Shown piece by piece: positions 45,395 to 55,376 of a stretch of DNA of 64,000 nucleotides. This DNA is from Chryseosolibacter sp964551035 (GTDB lineage Bacteria; Bacteroidota; Bacteroidia; Cytophagales; Cyclobacteriaceae): NCBI GenBank assembly GCA_964551035.1, contig CAZKBK010000024.1, positions 1 through 64,000 of the forward strand, given 5' to 3'. The translations under genes and the position numbers were made by a program. The notes beneath the pieces are model-generated. The model was not told the origin of the DNA. It searched no databases and saw only the letters and a list, made by a program, of their open reading frames with translations. Each line of letters starts with the position of its first letter. The stretch's first letter is position 1.

Positions 45395-48207
45395 CTGCTG
45401 AGATACAGATTTCGCTCCGAATAGATCTTCATGAAATAATCATCCATGAGATCGTCGATGAAATAGATCGCTTCCCCGGTCGACTTCATCTCGGGACCCA
45501 GTTCTTTGTTCACGTCCGGGAACTTGTTGAAAGAGAACACGGGCTCCTTGATGGCGTACCCCTTTCGCGTCGGGTTGAAGGTAAAGTCCTTGAGTTTCTT
45601 TTCGCCCAGCATAACCTTCGTCGCGAAGTTCACATAGGGTTCATCGTAGGCCTTGCAGATAAACGGTACGGTGCGCGACGCGCGCGGGTTGGCCTCGATG
45701 ATGTAGACCCGGTCGTTTTTGATGGCGAACTGGATATTGATCAACCCTACCGTTCGCAGCGCCAGGGCGATCTTTCGGGTGTAGTGCTCAATCTGTTTGA
45801 TGACGAAGTCACCGAGGTTGTACGGCGGCAATACCGCGTACGAATCGCCGGAGTGAATGCCCGCGGGCTCGATATGCTGCATGATGCCGATGATGTAGAC
45901 ATCCTCCCCATCGCAGATCGCGTCCGACTCCGCTTCGATGGCGCCGTCCAGGAAGTGATCCAACAGGACTTTGTTCTCCGGGAGGTGCTTCCAGATGTCG
46001 AGAATGTGGCTTTCGAGCTCCTGTTCGTTGATCACGATCTTCATGCTTTGCCCGCCGAGCACGTACGAGGGCCTCACCAGCAGGGGAAAGCCAATCGTCT
46101 TCGACACTTCCACCGCTTCTTCCGCATCGGTGGCGACGCCAAACTCGGGGTATGGGATGCCCAGGTCCTTAAGCAAGCTGGAGAACTGGCCCCGATCCTC
46201 GGCAAGGTCCAACGCCTCGAACGACGTTCCGATGATCCTGACTCCGTACTTATGCAGTTTTTCAGCCAGCTTCAACGCAGTCTGGCCCCCCAACTGCACG
46301 ATGACACCTTCCGGCTTTTCATGCTGGATGATATCGTAAAGGTGTTCCCAGAAAACGGGTTCAAAATAAAGTTTGTCCGCAATGTCGAAGTCGGTGGAAA
46401 CGGTTTCGGGATTGCAGTTGATCATGATGGTTTCATAGCCGCATTCCTTTGCGGCAAGAACGCCGTGCACGCAAGAGTAGTCGAACTCGATACCCTGGCC
46501 GATGCGGTTGGGGCCGGACCCCAGCACCACAATTTTTTTCCGCGACGACACCTGTGATTCATTTTCCGAATCGAATGTGGAGTAGTAATACGGCGTTCGC
46601 GCTTCAAACTCCGCCGCACAGGTATCGACGAGCTTGTACACGCGGTTTATGCCCATCTCCCGCCGCTTGGTGTACACCTCGCTCTCGTAGCAATCCAGCA
46701 CATGGGCAATCTGCCGGTCGGCATAGCCCATCTCCTTGGCCCGGCGCATGAGTCCCGCCGGCAAGCTGTTGATATCGTACTTCTCGATTTCCTTTTCCAG
46801 TTCCACCATCTCCTCGATCTGGTCGAGGAACCACCGGTCGATCCGCGTCAGCTTCTGGATGGTCTTCATGGGAATGCCGAGCCGGATGGCGTCGTAGATG
46901 TGAAATATCCGGTTCCAGGTCGGATGCTCGAGACTTTGCAGGAGGTCTTCCTGCTTGGTGAGCGACTTTCCGTCGGCGCCTATGCCGTTCCTTTTGATCT
47001 CGAGGGACTGACAAGCCTTTTGCAACGCTTCCTGAAAATTCCTTCCGATGCCCATGGCTTCGCCCACGGATTTCATCTGAAGCCCCAGGCGGCGGTCGGC
47101 ACCGTGAAACTTGTCGAAATTCCAGCGCGGCACTTTGACAATGACATAGTCCAGGGCGGGTTCAAAATACGCCGTTGTGGTGCCGGTGATCGCGTTCTTC
47201 AATTCGTCGAGGTTGTATCCGATCGCGAGTTTCGCGGCAATCTTCGCGATGGGATATCCGGTAGCCTTCGAGGCCAGCGCGGACGAACGCGATACCCGCG
47301 GGTTGATTTCTATGCCGACGATCTCTTCGTAATTGTCGGGGTTCAGGGCAAACTGCACGTTACATCCTCCGGCAAACTGACCGATGCCGTTCATCATCCG
47401 GATCGCCAGGTCGCGCATGCGCTGATAAGTGGTGTCGGGCAATGTCATCGCCGGCGCCACGGTGATCGAGTCGCCGGTGTGAATTCCCATGGGATCAAAA
47501 TTCTCGATGGAGCAGATGATGATCACATTGCCGTTCCCGTCCCGCAGCAACTCAAGCTCATATTCCTTCCATCCGAGGATACTTTGCTCGACGAGGACTT
47601 CGTGAATGGGTGAAGCGTGGAGACCGCGATTCAACGCCTCGTCAAAATCCTCGGGGTCGTGTACAAAACCTCCGCCGGTGCCGCCCAGCGTGTAGGAAGG
47701 CCTGATCACAAGGGGGAATCCGATCTCCTGGGCGATTTCCTTGCCCTGCAGGAAACTCGTGGCCGTGGCGCCCTTGCAGACCTGCACGTCCAACTCCTTC
47801 ATTTTCAACCTGAATTTCTCCCGGTCTTCCGTGGTCTCGATCGCGCGGATGTCGACGCCGATGATACGCACACCGTAATGCTGCCAGATTCCCGCTTTGT
47901 CACATTCAATACACAGGTTAAGGGCCGTTTGGCCACCCATGGTGGGGAGAACCGCATCGATATGGTGCTTTTCAAGAATTTCCCGGATCGACTTCTTCGT
48001 CAGCGGCTTGAGGTAAACGTGGTCTGCCGTGACCTTGTCGGTCATGATCGTCGCCGGGTTCGAATTGATCAGGACGACCTCGATGCCCTCTTCCCGCAAC
48101 GACCGCGATGCCTGTGACCCCGAATAATCAAATTCGCAGGCCTGGCCAATAATGATCGGGCCACTTCCAATGATGAGTACGGAGCGGATACTTCTGTCTC
48201 TGGGCAT
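45391..48207 (-). CDS. carB: Carbamoyl-phosphate synthase large subunit
   Basis: 938 aa. It makes carbamoyl phosphate for pyrimidines and arginine. Two ATP-grasp halves are present, opening with VLIIGSGPIIIGQACEFDYS and VVLGSGPNRIGQGIEFDYSC; NPRVSRSSALASKATGYPIA and EANPRASRTVPFICKAYDEP close the two grasp domains. It is about 130 residues shorter than the enteric protein and lacks the C-terminal regulatory MGS domain, as in many Bacteroidota. carA is not in the window. Confidence 0.96.
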   Translation of the reverse strand: MPRDRSIRSVLIIGSGPIIIGQACEFDYSGSQASRSLREEGIEVVLINSNPATIMTDKVTADHVYLKPLTKKSIREILEKHHIDAVLPTMGGQTALNLCIECDKAGIWQHYGVRIIGVDIRAIETTEDREKFRLKMKELDVQVCKGATATSFLQGKEIAQEIGFPLVIRPSYTLGGTGGGFVHDPEDFDEALNRGLHASPIHEVLVEQSILGWKEYELELLRDGNGNVIIICSIENFDPMGIHTGDSITVAPAMTLPDTTYQRMRDLAIRMMNGIGQFAGGCNVQFALNPDNYEEIVGIEINPRVSRSSALASKATGYPIAKIAAKLAIGYNLDELKNAITGTTTAYFEPALDYVIVKVPRWNFDKFHGADRRLGLQMKSVGEAMGIGRNFQEALQKACQSLEIKRNGIGADGKSLTKQEDLLQSLEHPTWNRIFHIYDAIRLGIPMKTIQKLTRIDRWFLDQIEEMVELEKEIEKYDINSLPAGLMRRAKEMGYADRQIAHVLDCYESEVYTKRREMGINRVYKLVDTCAAEFEARTPYYYSTFDSENESQVSSRKKIVVLGSGPNRIGQGIEFDYSCVHGVLAAKECGYETIMINCNPETVSTDFDIADKLYFEPVFWEHLYDIIQHEKPEGVIVQLGGQTALKLAEKLHKYGVRIIGTSFEALDLAEDRGQFSSLLKDLGIPYPEFGVATDAEEAVEVSKTIGFPLLVRPSYVLGGQSMKIVINEQELESHILDIWKHLPENKVLLDHFLDGAIEAESDAICDGEDVYIIGIMQHIEPAGIHSGDSYAVLPPYNLGDFVIKQIEHYTRKIALALRTVGLINIQFAIKNDRVYIIEANPRASRTVPFICKAYDEPYVNFATKVMLGEKKLKDFTFNPTRKGYAIKEPVFSFNKFPDVNKELGPEMKSTGEAIYFIDDLMDDYFMKIYSERNLYLSR

Positions 48208-48239
48208 CGTTAACGAGGAAAGGAATGAACAAAATTGGG

Positions 48240-48247
48240 CAAAAATA
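48240..48247 (-). promoter_or_regulatory. Candidate -7 box (TATTTTTG) for carB
   Basis: Minus-strand match to TAnnTTTG, 32 nt upstream of the carB start. The -33 element is not clear. Confidence 0.45.
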
Positions 48248-48401
48248 TATCAGGATTTCGAGGGATTAAAGTTTGCCGGAAAATTTTTGGAGAAATAGTC
48301 ATTGATGACTGAGTTCGTCACCGGCGACGACGGTAAAAATTCCATGCCGGTCACAAAAGTTACTTCCGGATTCAGGAAGTTTTTTTACAACTTGATTCCC
48401 T

Positions 48402-50096
48402 ATGAATTTGAATCTGAATGCCAGGAAAATGAATTCCTACGATGCAATCGTGGTAGGTTCCGGAATAACCGGTGGATGGGCGGCCAAGGAGTTGTCGGAA
48501 AAGGGCTTGAAAGTGCTCATGCTGGAGCGCGGAAAAACCGTCGAACATCCAAACTACCCCACCGCCCTGAGCGACCCGTGGGACGTTCCGTTCGGTGGCC
48601 GCGTGACTACAGAACAAAAACGCCAGCAACACATTCAGGCCAGGCACTGGTCATTCCGGCAGGACAACCACCACTTTTACATCAACGACCTGGACAATCC
48701 CTACACCGAAGCACAGCGCTTTGACTGGATCCGCGCGGACGTGGTCGGAGGCCGGTCGATCCTTTGGTCGCGCCAATGCTTCCGCTGGAGCGATCTCGAT
48801 TTTGAAGCCAACCTCCACGACGGATACGGCGTCGACTGGCCCATTCGCTACAAGGACATCGCCCCGTGGTACGACTACGTGGAGCGCTTTATCGGCGTAA
48901 GCGGAAACCGCGACGGCATTCCCCATTTGCCCGACGGTGAGTTCCAGCCCCCCATGGAGATGAATTGCGTGGAGCGCCATGTGAAGGAAAAAGTTGAGAC
49001 CGCGTTTTCGGGCAGGAGGGTCATTACGGGAAGAACCGCGAACCTTACCCGGCCCCTCAAGGGGCGCGGCGTGTGTCAGTACCGCAACCTTTGCCACCGC
49101 GGTTGCCCTTACGGTGCATACTTCAGCACGAACGCCAGCACCTTGCCGGCGGCGTTCGCCACGGGGAACCTCACGCTCAGGAGCAACGCCCTGGTGAACC
49201 GCGTGCTCTACGATGAACTGTCTCAGCGCGCGTCGGGCGTGGAGGTGATCGACACGGAGACCAACACGGTCGTGGAATATTACGCAAAGGTCATTTTCCT
49301 CAACGCGGCGACGGTGGCAACCACGTTTATTCTCCTCAACTCCGTGTCGGGCCGGTTTCCCAACGGATTGGGTAATGGCAGCGACCAGGTGGGGCGCAAC
49401 CTCATGGACCATCACAAGTGCATGGGCCTCTCCGCGTCGTTGGAGGGATTCGAAGACCAGTACTACGTGGGGCGGAAACCCACGGGATTCAACATCCCGC
49501 GGTTCAGGAACATCACCGAACAGCGCGGCGATTTTCTGCGCGGTTACAACCACGGCGGCGGGGCGTCGCGCGCCGGGTGGTGGAGCGCATCATCAACGGG
49601 GCTCATCGGCGCACAACTGAAGGAGGCCGCCACGCACCCCGGCCCATGGGGAGTGGGGTTCACGGGCTTCGGCGAATGCCTGCCGTATGCCGACAACCGG
49701 ATTACGCTGAATACCCGCCAGCAAGACGAGTACGGGCGGAACACCATCACCGTTCAGGCTTCGTTCCGCGAAAATGAAAAGGCGATGCAGAAAGACATGG
49801 TGGCTACGGCAGGTGAAATGTTCGAGGCCATCGGCGCGAAGAACATCCGCCTCGACGGCGTCATGTCTTTTCCGGGAAATGCAAACCACGAGATGGGTAC
49901 CGCCCGCATGGGCCGTGATCCAAAGACGTCGGTGCTCAATGGCTACAACCAGATGCACGAAGTGCCGAACGTCTTCATCACCGACGGATCATTCATGACC
50001 TCGTCATCGAGTGTTAATCCTTCCCTGACGTACATGGCCATGACGGCACGCGCCTGCGACTACGCCTTGCGCGAATTCCGGAAGCACAACCTCTGA
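48402..50096 (+). CDS. GMC-family oxidoreductase
   Basis: 564 aa FAD enzyme. The FAD-binding motif YDAIVVGSGITGGWAAKELS follows a short MNLNLNARK leader, so the ATG at 48402 is preferred over the internal one at 48429. The GMC C-terminal domain is seen in FPGNANHEMGTARMG and SFMTSSSSVNPSLTYMAMTA (His and Asn active-site region). The CQYRNLCHRGCPYGAYFS cysteine cluster is typical of the gluconate-dehydrogenase/glucoside-3-dehydrogenase branch. Relatives oxidise sugars or alcohols. No cytochrome or small subunit gene is adjacent. It ends one base from the convergent DUF58 gene. Confidence 0.9.
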   Translation: MNLNLNARKMNSYDAIVVGSGITGGWAAKELSEKGLKVLMLERGKTVEHPNYPTALSDPWDVPFGGRVTTEQKRQQHIQARHWSFRQDNHHFYINDLDNPYTEAQRFDWIRADVVGGRSILWSRQCFRWSDLDFEANLHDGYGVDWPIRYKDIAPWYDYVERFIGVSGNRDGIPHLPDGEFQPPMEMNCVERHVKEKVETAFSGRRVITGRTANLTRPLKGRGVCQYRNLCHRGCPYGAYFSTNASTLPAAFATGNLTLRSNALVNRVLYDELSQRASGVEVIDTETNTVVEYYAKVIFLNAATVATTFILLNSVSGRFPNGLGNGSDQVGRNLMDHHKCMGLSASLEGFEDQYYVGRKPTGFNIPRFRNITEQRGDFLRGYNHGGGASRAGWWSASSTGLIGAQLKEAATHPGPWGVGFTGFGECLPYADNRITLNTRQQDEYGRNTITVQASFRENEKAMQKDMVATAGEMFEAIGAKNIRLDGVMSFPGNANHEMGTARMGRDPKTSVLNGYNQMHEVPNVFITDGSFMTSSSSVNPSLTYMAMTARACDYALREFRKHNL

Positions 50097-51428
50097 TCAG
50101 ATCAGCCCGCGCGACTTCAACTCGAGGTATTTGTTGATCGTCTCCACGGTAAGATTTTGCGGCGTGGTCAGCACCGCCTGGATGCCGTGCTGGTTGAGTT
50201 CCCTCACGATCAACCGCTTTTCAAAGGCGAACTTCTCCGCGATGGTCTTGTAATAGATCTCACGCAGGTCTCCCGCAGGCCGGTCGATCAACGTGTTCAT
50301 TTCCGTGTTCTCGAAGAAGATAACCACCACAAGGTGCTGTCTCGACAAACCTTTGAGATAGGGCAACTGGCGGCGCATGCCGGAAACAGACTCAAAGTTC
50401 GTGTAAAGGAGGATGAGGCTTCGCTGTGTGATCTTCCTTCGGGCGAGGTTGTGCAAGACGGAGAAGTCAGACTCGCGGTAGGCGGTTTTTTGGTTGTAAA
50501 GCACCTCCATGATCCTGCCCATCTGGTCGTTGTTGCGGCTGGCGGGAACCATCACGCCGATCCGGTCCTGAAAGGTGACCAGCCCCGCCTTGTCCGACTT
50601 CCGGATGGCAATGTTGGAGATCACAAGGCTCGCATTGATGGCGTAGTCCAGGAGGCTCATTCCCGCGAAGGGCATTTTCATCACCCGGCCCTTGTCGACG
50701 ACACTGTAGACCTGTTGCGATCGCTCGTCCTGGTATTGATTGACCATGAGTTCGCTTCTGCGCGCGGTGGCTTTCCAATTGACCGTGCGCACATCGTCGC
50801 CGGCGACGTATTCGCGGATAAGCTCAAACTCCCGGTTGTGGCCGATCCGGCGGATCTTCTTGATGCCGACGTCCGTCAACCGGTTGGAGATCGCCATGAG
50901 TTCATACTTCCTCATCTGGATGAACGACGGATACACCGGCACCATTTTGTCGGCGGAGAACCGGAAGCGTCTCGAGAAAACGCCAATGCGCGTGCTGACA
51001 TAAACGTTGACGGCGCCGAACGAATATTCGCCGCGTTTCACGGGGCGCAAATGATAGGCTATCGCCTTCGACCCGCCCGCGGGAAGGCGAAGGTAGAAGC
51101 TGATGTCGCGGCGTTGAAACTGGTGCGGGATCTCGTCGATGACACGAAGCTCGAGGGGAAACACATAAAAGCTTTCCAGGTAGATCCGGACCTCGTTGTC
51201 GTCGCCGTTTGACAGCCGCTCCGGCGCGAAGCGGTGCCCCTGCAACCCGCGCCTCGTGCGGTAGAGCAGGATCAGGTCGGTGATGGCGACGCCCAGGAAA
51301 ATGAGGAACAGCAGTTTAGCGACGGCGATAAACGCGCCGACCACAAAAACCGCAATGAAAAGGGCAATCAATCCGCCGAGGGCGATGAAAAAACGGTTGT
51401 TGATGTAAAGTGATCGAAAAAATTTCAC
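50097..51428 (-). CDS. DUF58 domain protein
   Basis: 443 aa. Two N-terminal membrane helices (~12-50), then a soluble part with the DUF58 signature (GDDVRTVNWKATARRSELMV) and a vWA-like fold around DKAGLVTFQDRIGVMVPASR. The start is GTG (51428-51426), sharing one base with the MoxR stop. DUF58 proteins pair with MoxR ATPases, probably as a chaperone or metal-insertion complex. Last gene of the seven-gene cluster. Confidence 0.9.
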   Translation of the reverse strand: MKFFRSLYINNRFFIALGGLIALFIAVFVVGAFIAVAKLLFLIFLGVAITDLILLYRTRRGLQGHRFAPERLSNGDDNEVRIYLESFYVFPLELRVIDEIPHQFQRRDISFYLRLPAGGSKAIAYHLRPVKRGEYSFGAVNVYVSTRIGVFSRRFRFSADKMVPVYPSFIQMRKYELMAISNRLTDVGIKKIRRIGHNREFELIREYVAGDDVRTVNWKATARRSELMVNQYQDERSQQVYSVVDKGRVMKMPFAGMSLLDYAINASLVISNIAIRKSDKAGLVTFQDRIGVMVPASRNNDQMGRIMEVLYNQKTAYRESDFSVLHNLARRKITQRSLILLYTNFESVSGMRRQLPYLKGLSRQHLVVVIFFENTEMNTLIDRPAGDLREIYYKTIAEKFAFEKRLIVRELNQHGIQAVLTTPQNLTVETINKYLELKSRGLI

Positions 51429-52405
51429 TACCGCGGCACCTCAATCGTATCGATGATCAGTTTGACAACCTCGTCGGTGGTGGCGCCTTCCATTTCCTTG
51501 TCGGGTGTGAGTTGAACGCGGTGGCGCAGCACGGGCAAGGCGACAAACTTTACATCCTCGGGCGTTACGAAGTCGCGTCCGCTGAGTGCCGCGTACGCTT
51601 TGGCGCTGTTGAGGATCGCCACGGAAGCGCGCGGCGAGGCGCCGAGGAAAAGGGCGGCGTTCTTGCGCGTTTCATGGATCAATTGCGCGATATATCGCAT
51701 GATGTTTTCGTCCACATGGACCTGTTGCACGGCGGCGCGGTAGTTCCGGATATCTTCCGCGGTAAGCACGGCGTTTACCTCCGCCACGGGCATCGCGCCT
51801 TTGCGCTGGTGGTGGCCGGAAATGATGGCCAACTCCTGGTCAAGGTCCGGGTAGTCTACCTTTATCTTGAAAAGGAACCGGTCGAGTTGCGCTTCGGGAA
51901 GGCGGTAGGTGCCCTCGTGTTCGATCGGGTTCTGGGTTGCAACGACAACATACGGCGCCTCCAGCGGATAGGTGTTTCCGTCCACCGTCACCTGCCTTTC
52001 CTCCATCACCTCAAAGAGCGCCGCTTGTGTCTTGGCGGGGGCGCGGTTGATTTCGTCAATCAATACGATGTTCGAGAAAATCGGTCCGGCCTTGAATTCA
52101 AACTCCGCCTTCTTGGCATTGAACACCGATGTGCCCAGCACATCCGACGGCATCAGGTCGGGCGTAAATTGAATCCGCGAAAAGTTCACCGAAATTACCC
52201 TCGAAAGGAGCTTGGCCGTCAGTGTTTTTGCCACGCCGGGCACCCCTTCAATGAGCACATGGCCGTCGGCAAGTATCGCGGTCACCAAAAGCCCGATCAT
52301 CGACTCCTGGCCAACGATCACTTTGCCGATCTCTCCCCGCACACGGGTCACGCTCGCGTTCAATGCGCTCAGGTCGACACGGCTGGTAAATATGTTTTCT
52401 TCCAT
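51428..52405 (-). CDS. MoxR-family AAA+ ATPase
   Basis: 325 aa. Walker A GVPGVAKT (54-61), Walker B VLIDEIN (114-120), and the downstream ATQNPIEHEGTYRLPEAQLD block typical of MoxR. It probably remodels or activates partner proteins, with the DUF58 product as the expected partner. The stop shares a base with the DUF58 start. Confidence 0.95.
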   Translation of the reverse strand: MEENIFTSRVDLSALNASVTRVRGEIGKVIVGQESMIGLLVTAILADGHVLIEGVPGVAKTLTAKLLSRVISVNFSRIQFTPDLMPSDVLGTSVFNAKKAEFEFKAGPIFSNIVLIDEINRAPAKTQAALFEVMEERQVTVDGNTYPLEAPYVVVATQNPIEHEGTYRLPEAQLDRFLFKIKVDYPDLDQELAIISGHHQRKGAMPVAEVNAVLTAEDIRNYRAAVQQVHVDENIMRYIAQLIHETRKNAALFLGASPRASVAILNSAKAYAALSGRDFVTPEDVKFVALPVLRHRVQLTPDKEMEGATTDEVVKLIIDTIEVPR

Positions 52406-52440
52406 ACTTTCTCTTCGGTTTGAAGTTCTTTTTTTTTAAG

Positions 52441-53625
52441 TTATTCCTGATGATAAAAACGTTCGATCTTGTCGTTCAGGTCCATGAGTTGTTGCTCTGA
52501 TATCATCGTCGTAGACTGAATGAACGCGATGGCGCGGAACAACTTCCTGATCTCGTCGGGCGGATTTCCTGACTTGCCCCCGAGCGCGGCAAAGAATTCC
52601 TCGTTGATCACGCTGGTGTTCAGCACGTATCGCGTGCGAATGAAATCGAGCAGGTAGCCGATCTTCTTCTCGGCGATGTCCTTGTGATTTTTTTTCTGAA
52701 AGTAAAGATTTCCAATTGTAGCGACAAACTCGAGGGACGTGTTGGCCAACGGGGTGATGACCGGGATGATCCGTTGTTTTCTTTTCGCTTCGAAGATCAT
52801 GAACAGCACGATGCCGCCGATCAAAAGATAGTACGCCCATTTCAACGGTTCGCTCCGGAGTATGAACCGCAGCGGCGTGGCAGCTTCCATCCTGCCCAGG
52901 TGGTAATATTCGGACCGCACCACCCGGCCCTGCGGCGGAAGGTAGGAACACATCCCCGACACATAATGCTGATTTTGCCCGGCCAGCAGGTAAATGTTGG
53001 TGAACGCAAACGGCGTACAATTGAGGATGAGGTTGCCCTTTCCCCATTGCACCCGCACCGTGACGGGCTGGTCGAGGTCATTCTTCGCGACGACGGTGGT
53101 CGTGGCTGAATCAACTTCCGAAAAATAGTTGTGAACGTTCCGCGTCCGAAATGAAAACCGCTTCAGCGAATCCAGGTGCGGATTCGTGAACCGTACGTAT
53201 GAGGAATCGATCGCCAGGTCAACACCCTGGTCAAACAAATTGTCGGCAACCCGAATGCCTACGGTGTCGCGAAAGATTCCCGAAAAGTCATGCGCGGACA
53301 GCAACGCGTGACCCCCGTTGGCGACATGAGACAGGATCGCTTCGGTGTCTCCCGGGTCGGGGCGGAAGGTCGAAGCGACCACCATGAGGTTATCGGTTGA
53401 ATCAAGGGACTCCTTCACTTCATAGATGGTGTTATACAGGTGACGAACCTCCTTGCCCTCAAACAGTGTCGGCAACAGGTTGTGAAACACGAAGGTGCCG
53501 AATGGATTCTTGTCGTCATGGGCCAGCGTGAGCCGCCAGTCGTATTGCTTTGGACGCGACAACCGGACCAGCACGAAGGCAAGGATGGCGATGGCGAGGT
53601 ATAGTATATATTTCCAGTCGCGCAT
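52441..53625 (-). CDS. DUF4350 domain membrane protein
   Basis: 394 aa: N-terminal helix (YILYLAIAILAFVLVRL), a periplasmic-type central domain with the DUF4350 pattern (NPFGTFVFHNLLPTLF, HVANGGHALLSAHDFSG), a second helix (LKWAYYLLIGGIVLFMIFE), and a cytosolic helical tail. DUF4350 proteins accompany MoxR/DUF58 in many Bacteroidota. It starts 2 nt after the DUF4129 gene and is followed by moxR after 35 nt. Confidence 0.82.
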   Translation of the reverse strand: MRDWKYILYLAIAILAFVLVRLSRPKQYDWRLTLAHDDKNPFGTFVFHNLLPTLFEGKEVRHLYNTIYEVKESLDSTDNLMVVASTFRPDPGDTEAILSHVANGGHALLSAHDFSGIFRDTVGIRVADNLFDQGVDLAIDSSYVRFTNPHLDSLKRFSFRTRNVHNYFSEVDSATTTVVAKNDLDQPVTVRVQWGKGNLILNCTPFAFTNIYLLAGQNQHYVSGMCSYLPPQGRVVRSEYYHLGRMEAATPLRFILRSEPLKWAYYLLIGGIVLFMIFEAKRKQRIIPVITPLANTSLEFVATIGNLYFQKKNHKDIAEKKIGYLLDFIRTRYVLNTSVINEEFFAALGGKSGNPPDEIRKLFRAIAFIQSTTMISEQQLMDLNDKIERFYHQE

Positions 53626-53627
53626 GC

Positions 53628-54389
53628 TTACCGAAGTTTCAGTCGCCAGGAAGAAAACGTATCCTGAGCCTGGTCGAACAGGGCGCGGCTGGCGCCAAAG
53701 TTTCCGTACCAGACGTAATCAAAGTAATAGTTCAGGGCGTTGAAGCCCGGCTTCAGGTTCTGGTCGTTGAGTTCGGTCGCGTAGTCGTGGTTGGTTTTGC
53801 CGGGCTGCCATTGGATCAGTTCGCGGTCGGACAACAGCTTGAGCGCGTGGAGAAAGCGCAAACGGATCGCCCTGCGGAAGTCCTGTTGCTGCAGCGCCTC
53901 CCGGACCAGCGCGTCAAAGTCCATCTCATGGATGTTCTCCTCAAAGACCTGGTAACGGGTCGCCGACGGCTTGGAGAACAGCATCCTGAACGCGTTCACC
54001 CGCAGAAGCATCATCACCACATACACGACGGCGGCCAGTCCGATGAGGTAGATCAACAGGCGTCCCCATGAGGTGGTGGCAACCTGATCGAAAATACTAA
54101 AGAACAATTCGAGGAGCCACTTCTTGAGTCTCTCCCAAAGGCTTTCACCTACGGTCGGCGCCTCCTTGTAATTGAGGTCAGGGTCGGCTTTGAGCGTTTC
54201 AATCGCGTTTTCATCAAAGGTGCGTTTTGCAATCACCGCGTCATCGCTCCTGGTGTTGGCGGCATCGTCCGCGTAAGCGTCTCCCTCGTAACCCGCAACG
54301 GTATCGGCATCGCTGGAACCGGAAAACGAATCCTGCGCCTGTACCGCGGCGAAGGCGAAGAAAAGCAGAATGGGCAGTACCGGTCTCAC
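53628..54389 (-). CDS. DUF4129 domain protein
   Basis: 253 aa with a signal peptide (MRPVLPILLFFAFAAVQA), an acidic linker, one membrane helix (LLIYLIGLAAVVYVVMMLLR) and a C-terminal DUF4129-type domain (ALQQQDFRRAIRLRFLHALK, LNYYFDYVWYGNF). This family is a regular companion of MoxR/DUF58, sometimes fused to transglutaminase-like domains, which is not the case here. Confidence 0.82.
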   Translation of the reverse strand: MRPVLPILLFFAFAAVQAQDSFSGSSDADTVAGYEGDAYADDAANTRSDDAVIAKRTFDENAIETLKADPDLNYKEAPTVGESLWERLKKWLLELFFSIFDQVATTSWGRLLIYLIGLAAVVYVVMMLLRVNAFRMLFSKPSATRYQVFEENIHEMDFDALVREALQQQDFRRAIRLRFLHALKLLSDRELIQWQPGKTNHDYATELNDQNLKPGFNALNYYFDYVWYGNFGASRALFDQAQDTFSSWRLKLR

Positions 54390-54392
54390 CGT

Positions 54393-55376
54393 TTAATACT
54401 GTTCATCATGGCCCGAGGCCTGCGTTGGCTCACCCAGCGAGTCAATTTTGTTCATCAGTCCTTTGGCTTCTTTCCGCTCCACAAGGTTGAAGTACTGAAA
54501 CGCGAGCCCTACCTGGGTGAGGCTCTGGAGCATAATGATCGCCGCATAGTACAAGGCGAAGAAGACCATGGCAATGACCGGCACGTCACCCATCATCTGC
54601 TCGGGCGTGGGGTTGACATTGTGCAGTCCTGCGACGAGGGTGATGACGTATCCCGGAATCAGGAAAATGTAGGAGATCACGCTCGCAATGAGGGAAAGGA
54701 CGAACACGAGGCCGAAAGTACTCCACCACTTGCCGCGCATCAATCGCAGGGAACGTTGGATGGCGTCGAAGAAGCCGCGGCGCTCGTAGGCGCGGATAAT
54801 AAAAATGAGGGAGCTTCCCACCACGATGTAAGCCACGCCAACACCCACGGCAATCCCGATGAGCGGCGCCAGCACCGGGGCTACCGCGGCAATTGCCCCG
54901 ATAACCACGGCGAGTCCGATGATGCCCGCGTACAGCAGGACAAAGAAAAGAAAGATCGTTCCCGCATACATCCAGACGGTAGATCGTACCTTGTCCCACA
55001 CATCGTTCGTGCTGATCTTGTTCGACTTCCTTTCCTCGTAGAGGAGCACATAGTTGTTGATCGTGGCAATCGCCGCCACGTACGCCGCGCCATAGGCAAG
55101 CATCATCAGTATCACCTGAGAGAACATAGACGTCGGTGAAAACATCTGCTCGAACATCGCCGGGTCACCGCTCCGTCCGGCGTTGAAAGCCACGGTGAGC
55201 ATATCCCCTATGAACGAGCCCATCAGAAGGCTTGCGATCAGGATCGGCGGTCCCGCGATCAGCAGCAAACTCTTTCCAAGCGACACGAAATTCTGCCGCA
55301 TGAACTCGAAGGTGACACTGATCTTCGTTCCGAAATCACGCGTCACGTGGTAATCAATCAACTTTATGTTTTCCAT
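54393..55376 (-). CDS. Polytopic membrane protein of the MoxR/SpoIIM cluster
   Basis: 327 aa with about six membrane helices and no catalytic motif. Helices lie near 38-60, 90-110, 140-165, 165-195, 220-250 and 270-300. It overlaps the SpoIIM gene by 23 nt and lies 3 nt before the DUF4129 gene, so it belongs to the same operon. A glycerophosphodiester-phosphodiesterase-type membrane domain is possible but not certain. Confidence 0.7.
   Translation of the reverse strand: MENIKLIDYHVTRDFGTKISVTFEFMRQNFVSLGKSLLLIAGPPILIASLLMGSFIGDMLTVAFNAGRSGDPAMFEQMFSPTSMFSQVILMMLAYGAAYVAAIATINNYVLLYEERKSNKISTNDVWDKVRSTVWMYAGTIFLFFVLLYAGIIGLAVVIGAIAAVAPVLAPLIGIAVGVGVAYIVVGSSLIFIIRAYERRGFFDAIQRSLRLMRGKWWSTFGLVFVLSLIASVISYIFLIPGYVITLVAGLHNVNPTPEQMMGDVPVIAMVFFALYYAAIIMLQSLTQVGLAFQYFNLVERKEAKGLMNKIDSLGEPTQASGHDEQY

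Noticed and set aside
44662..45401. Two nearly identical open frames starting MLPDAQGDLRANLSGRRGEH
   Set aside because: They fall inside the 404-bp repeat copies, diverge at their ends, and cross its hairpins; non-coding repeat DNA is the better explanation.
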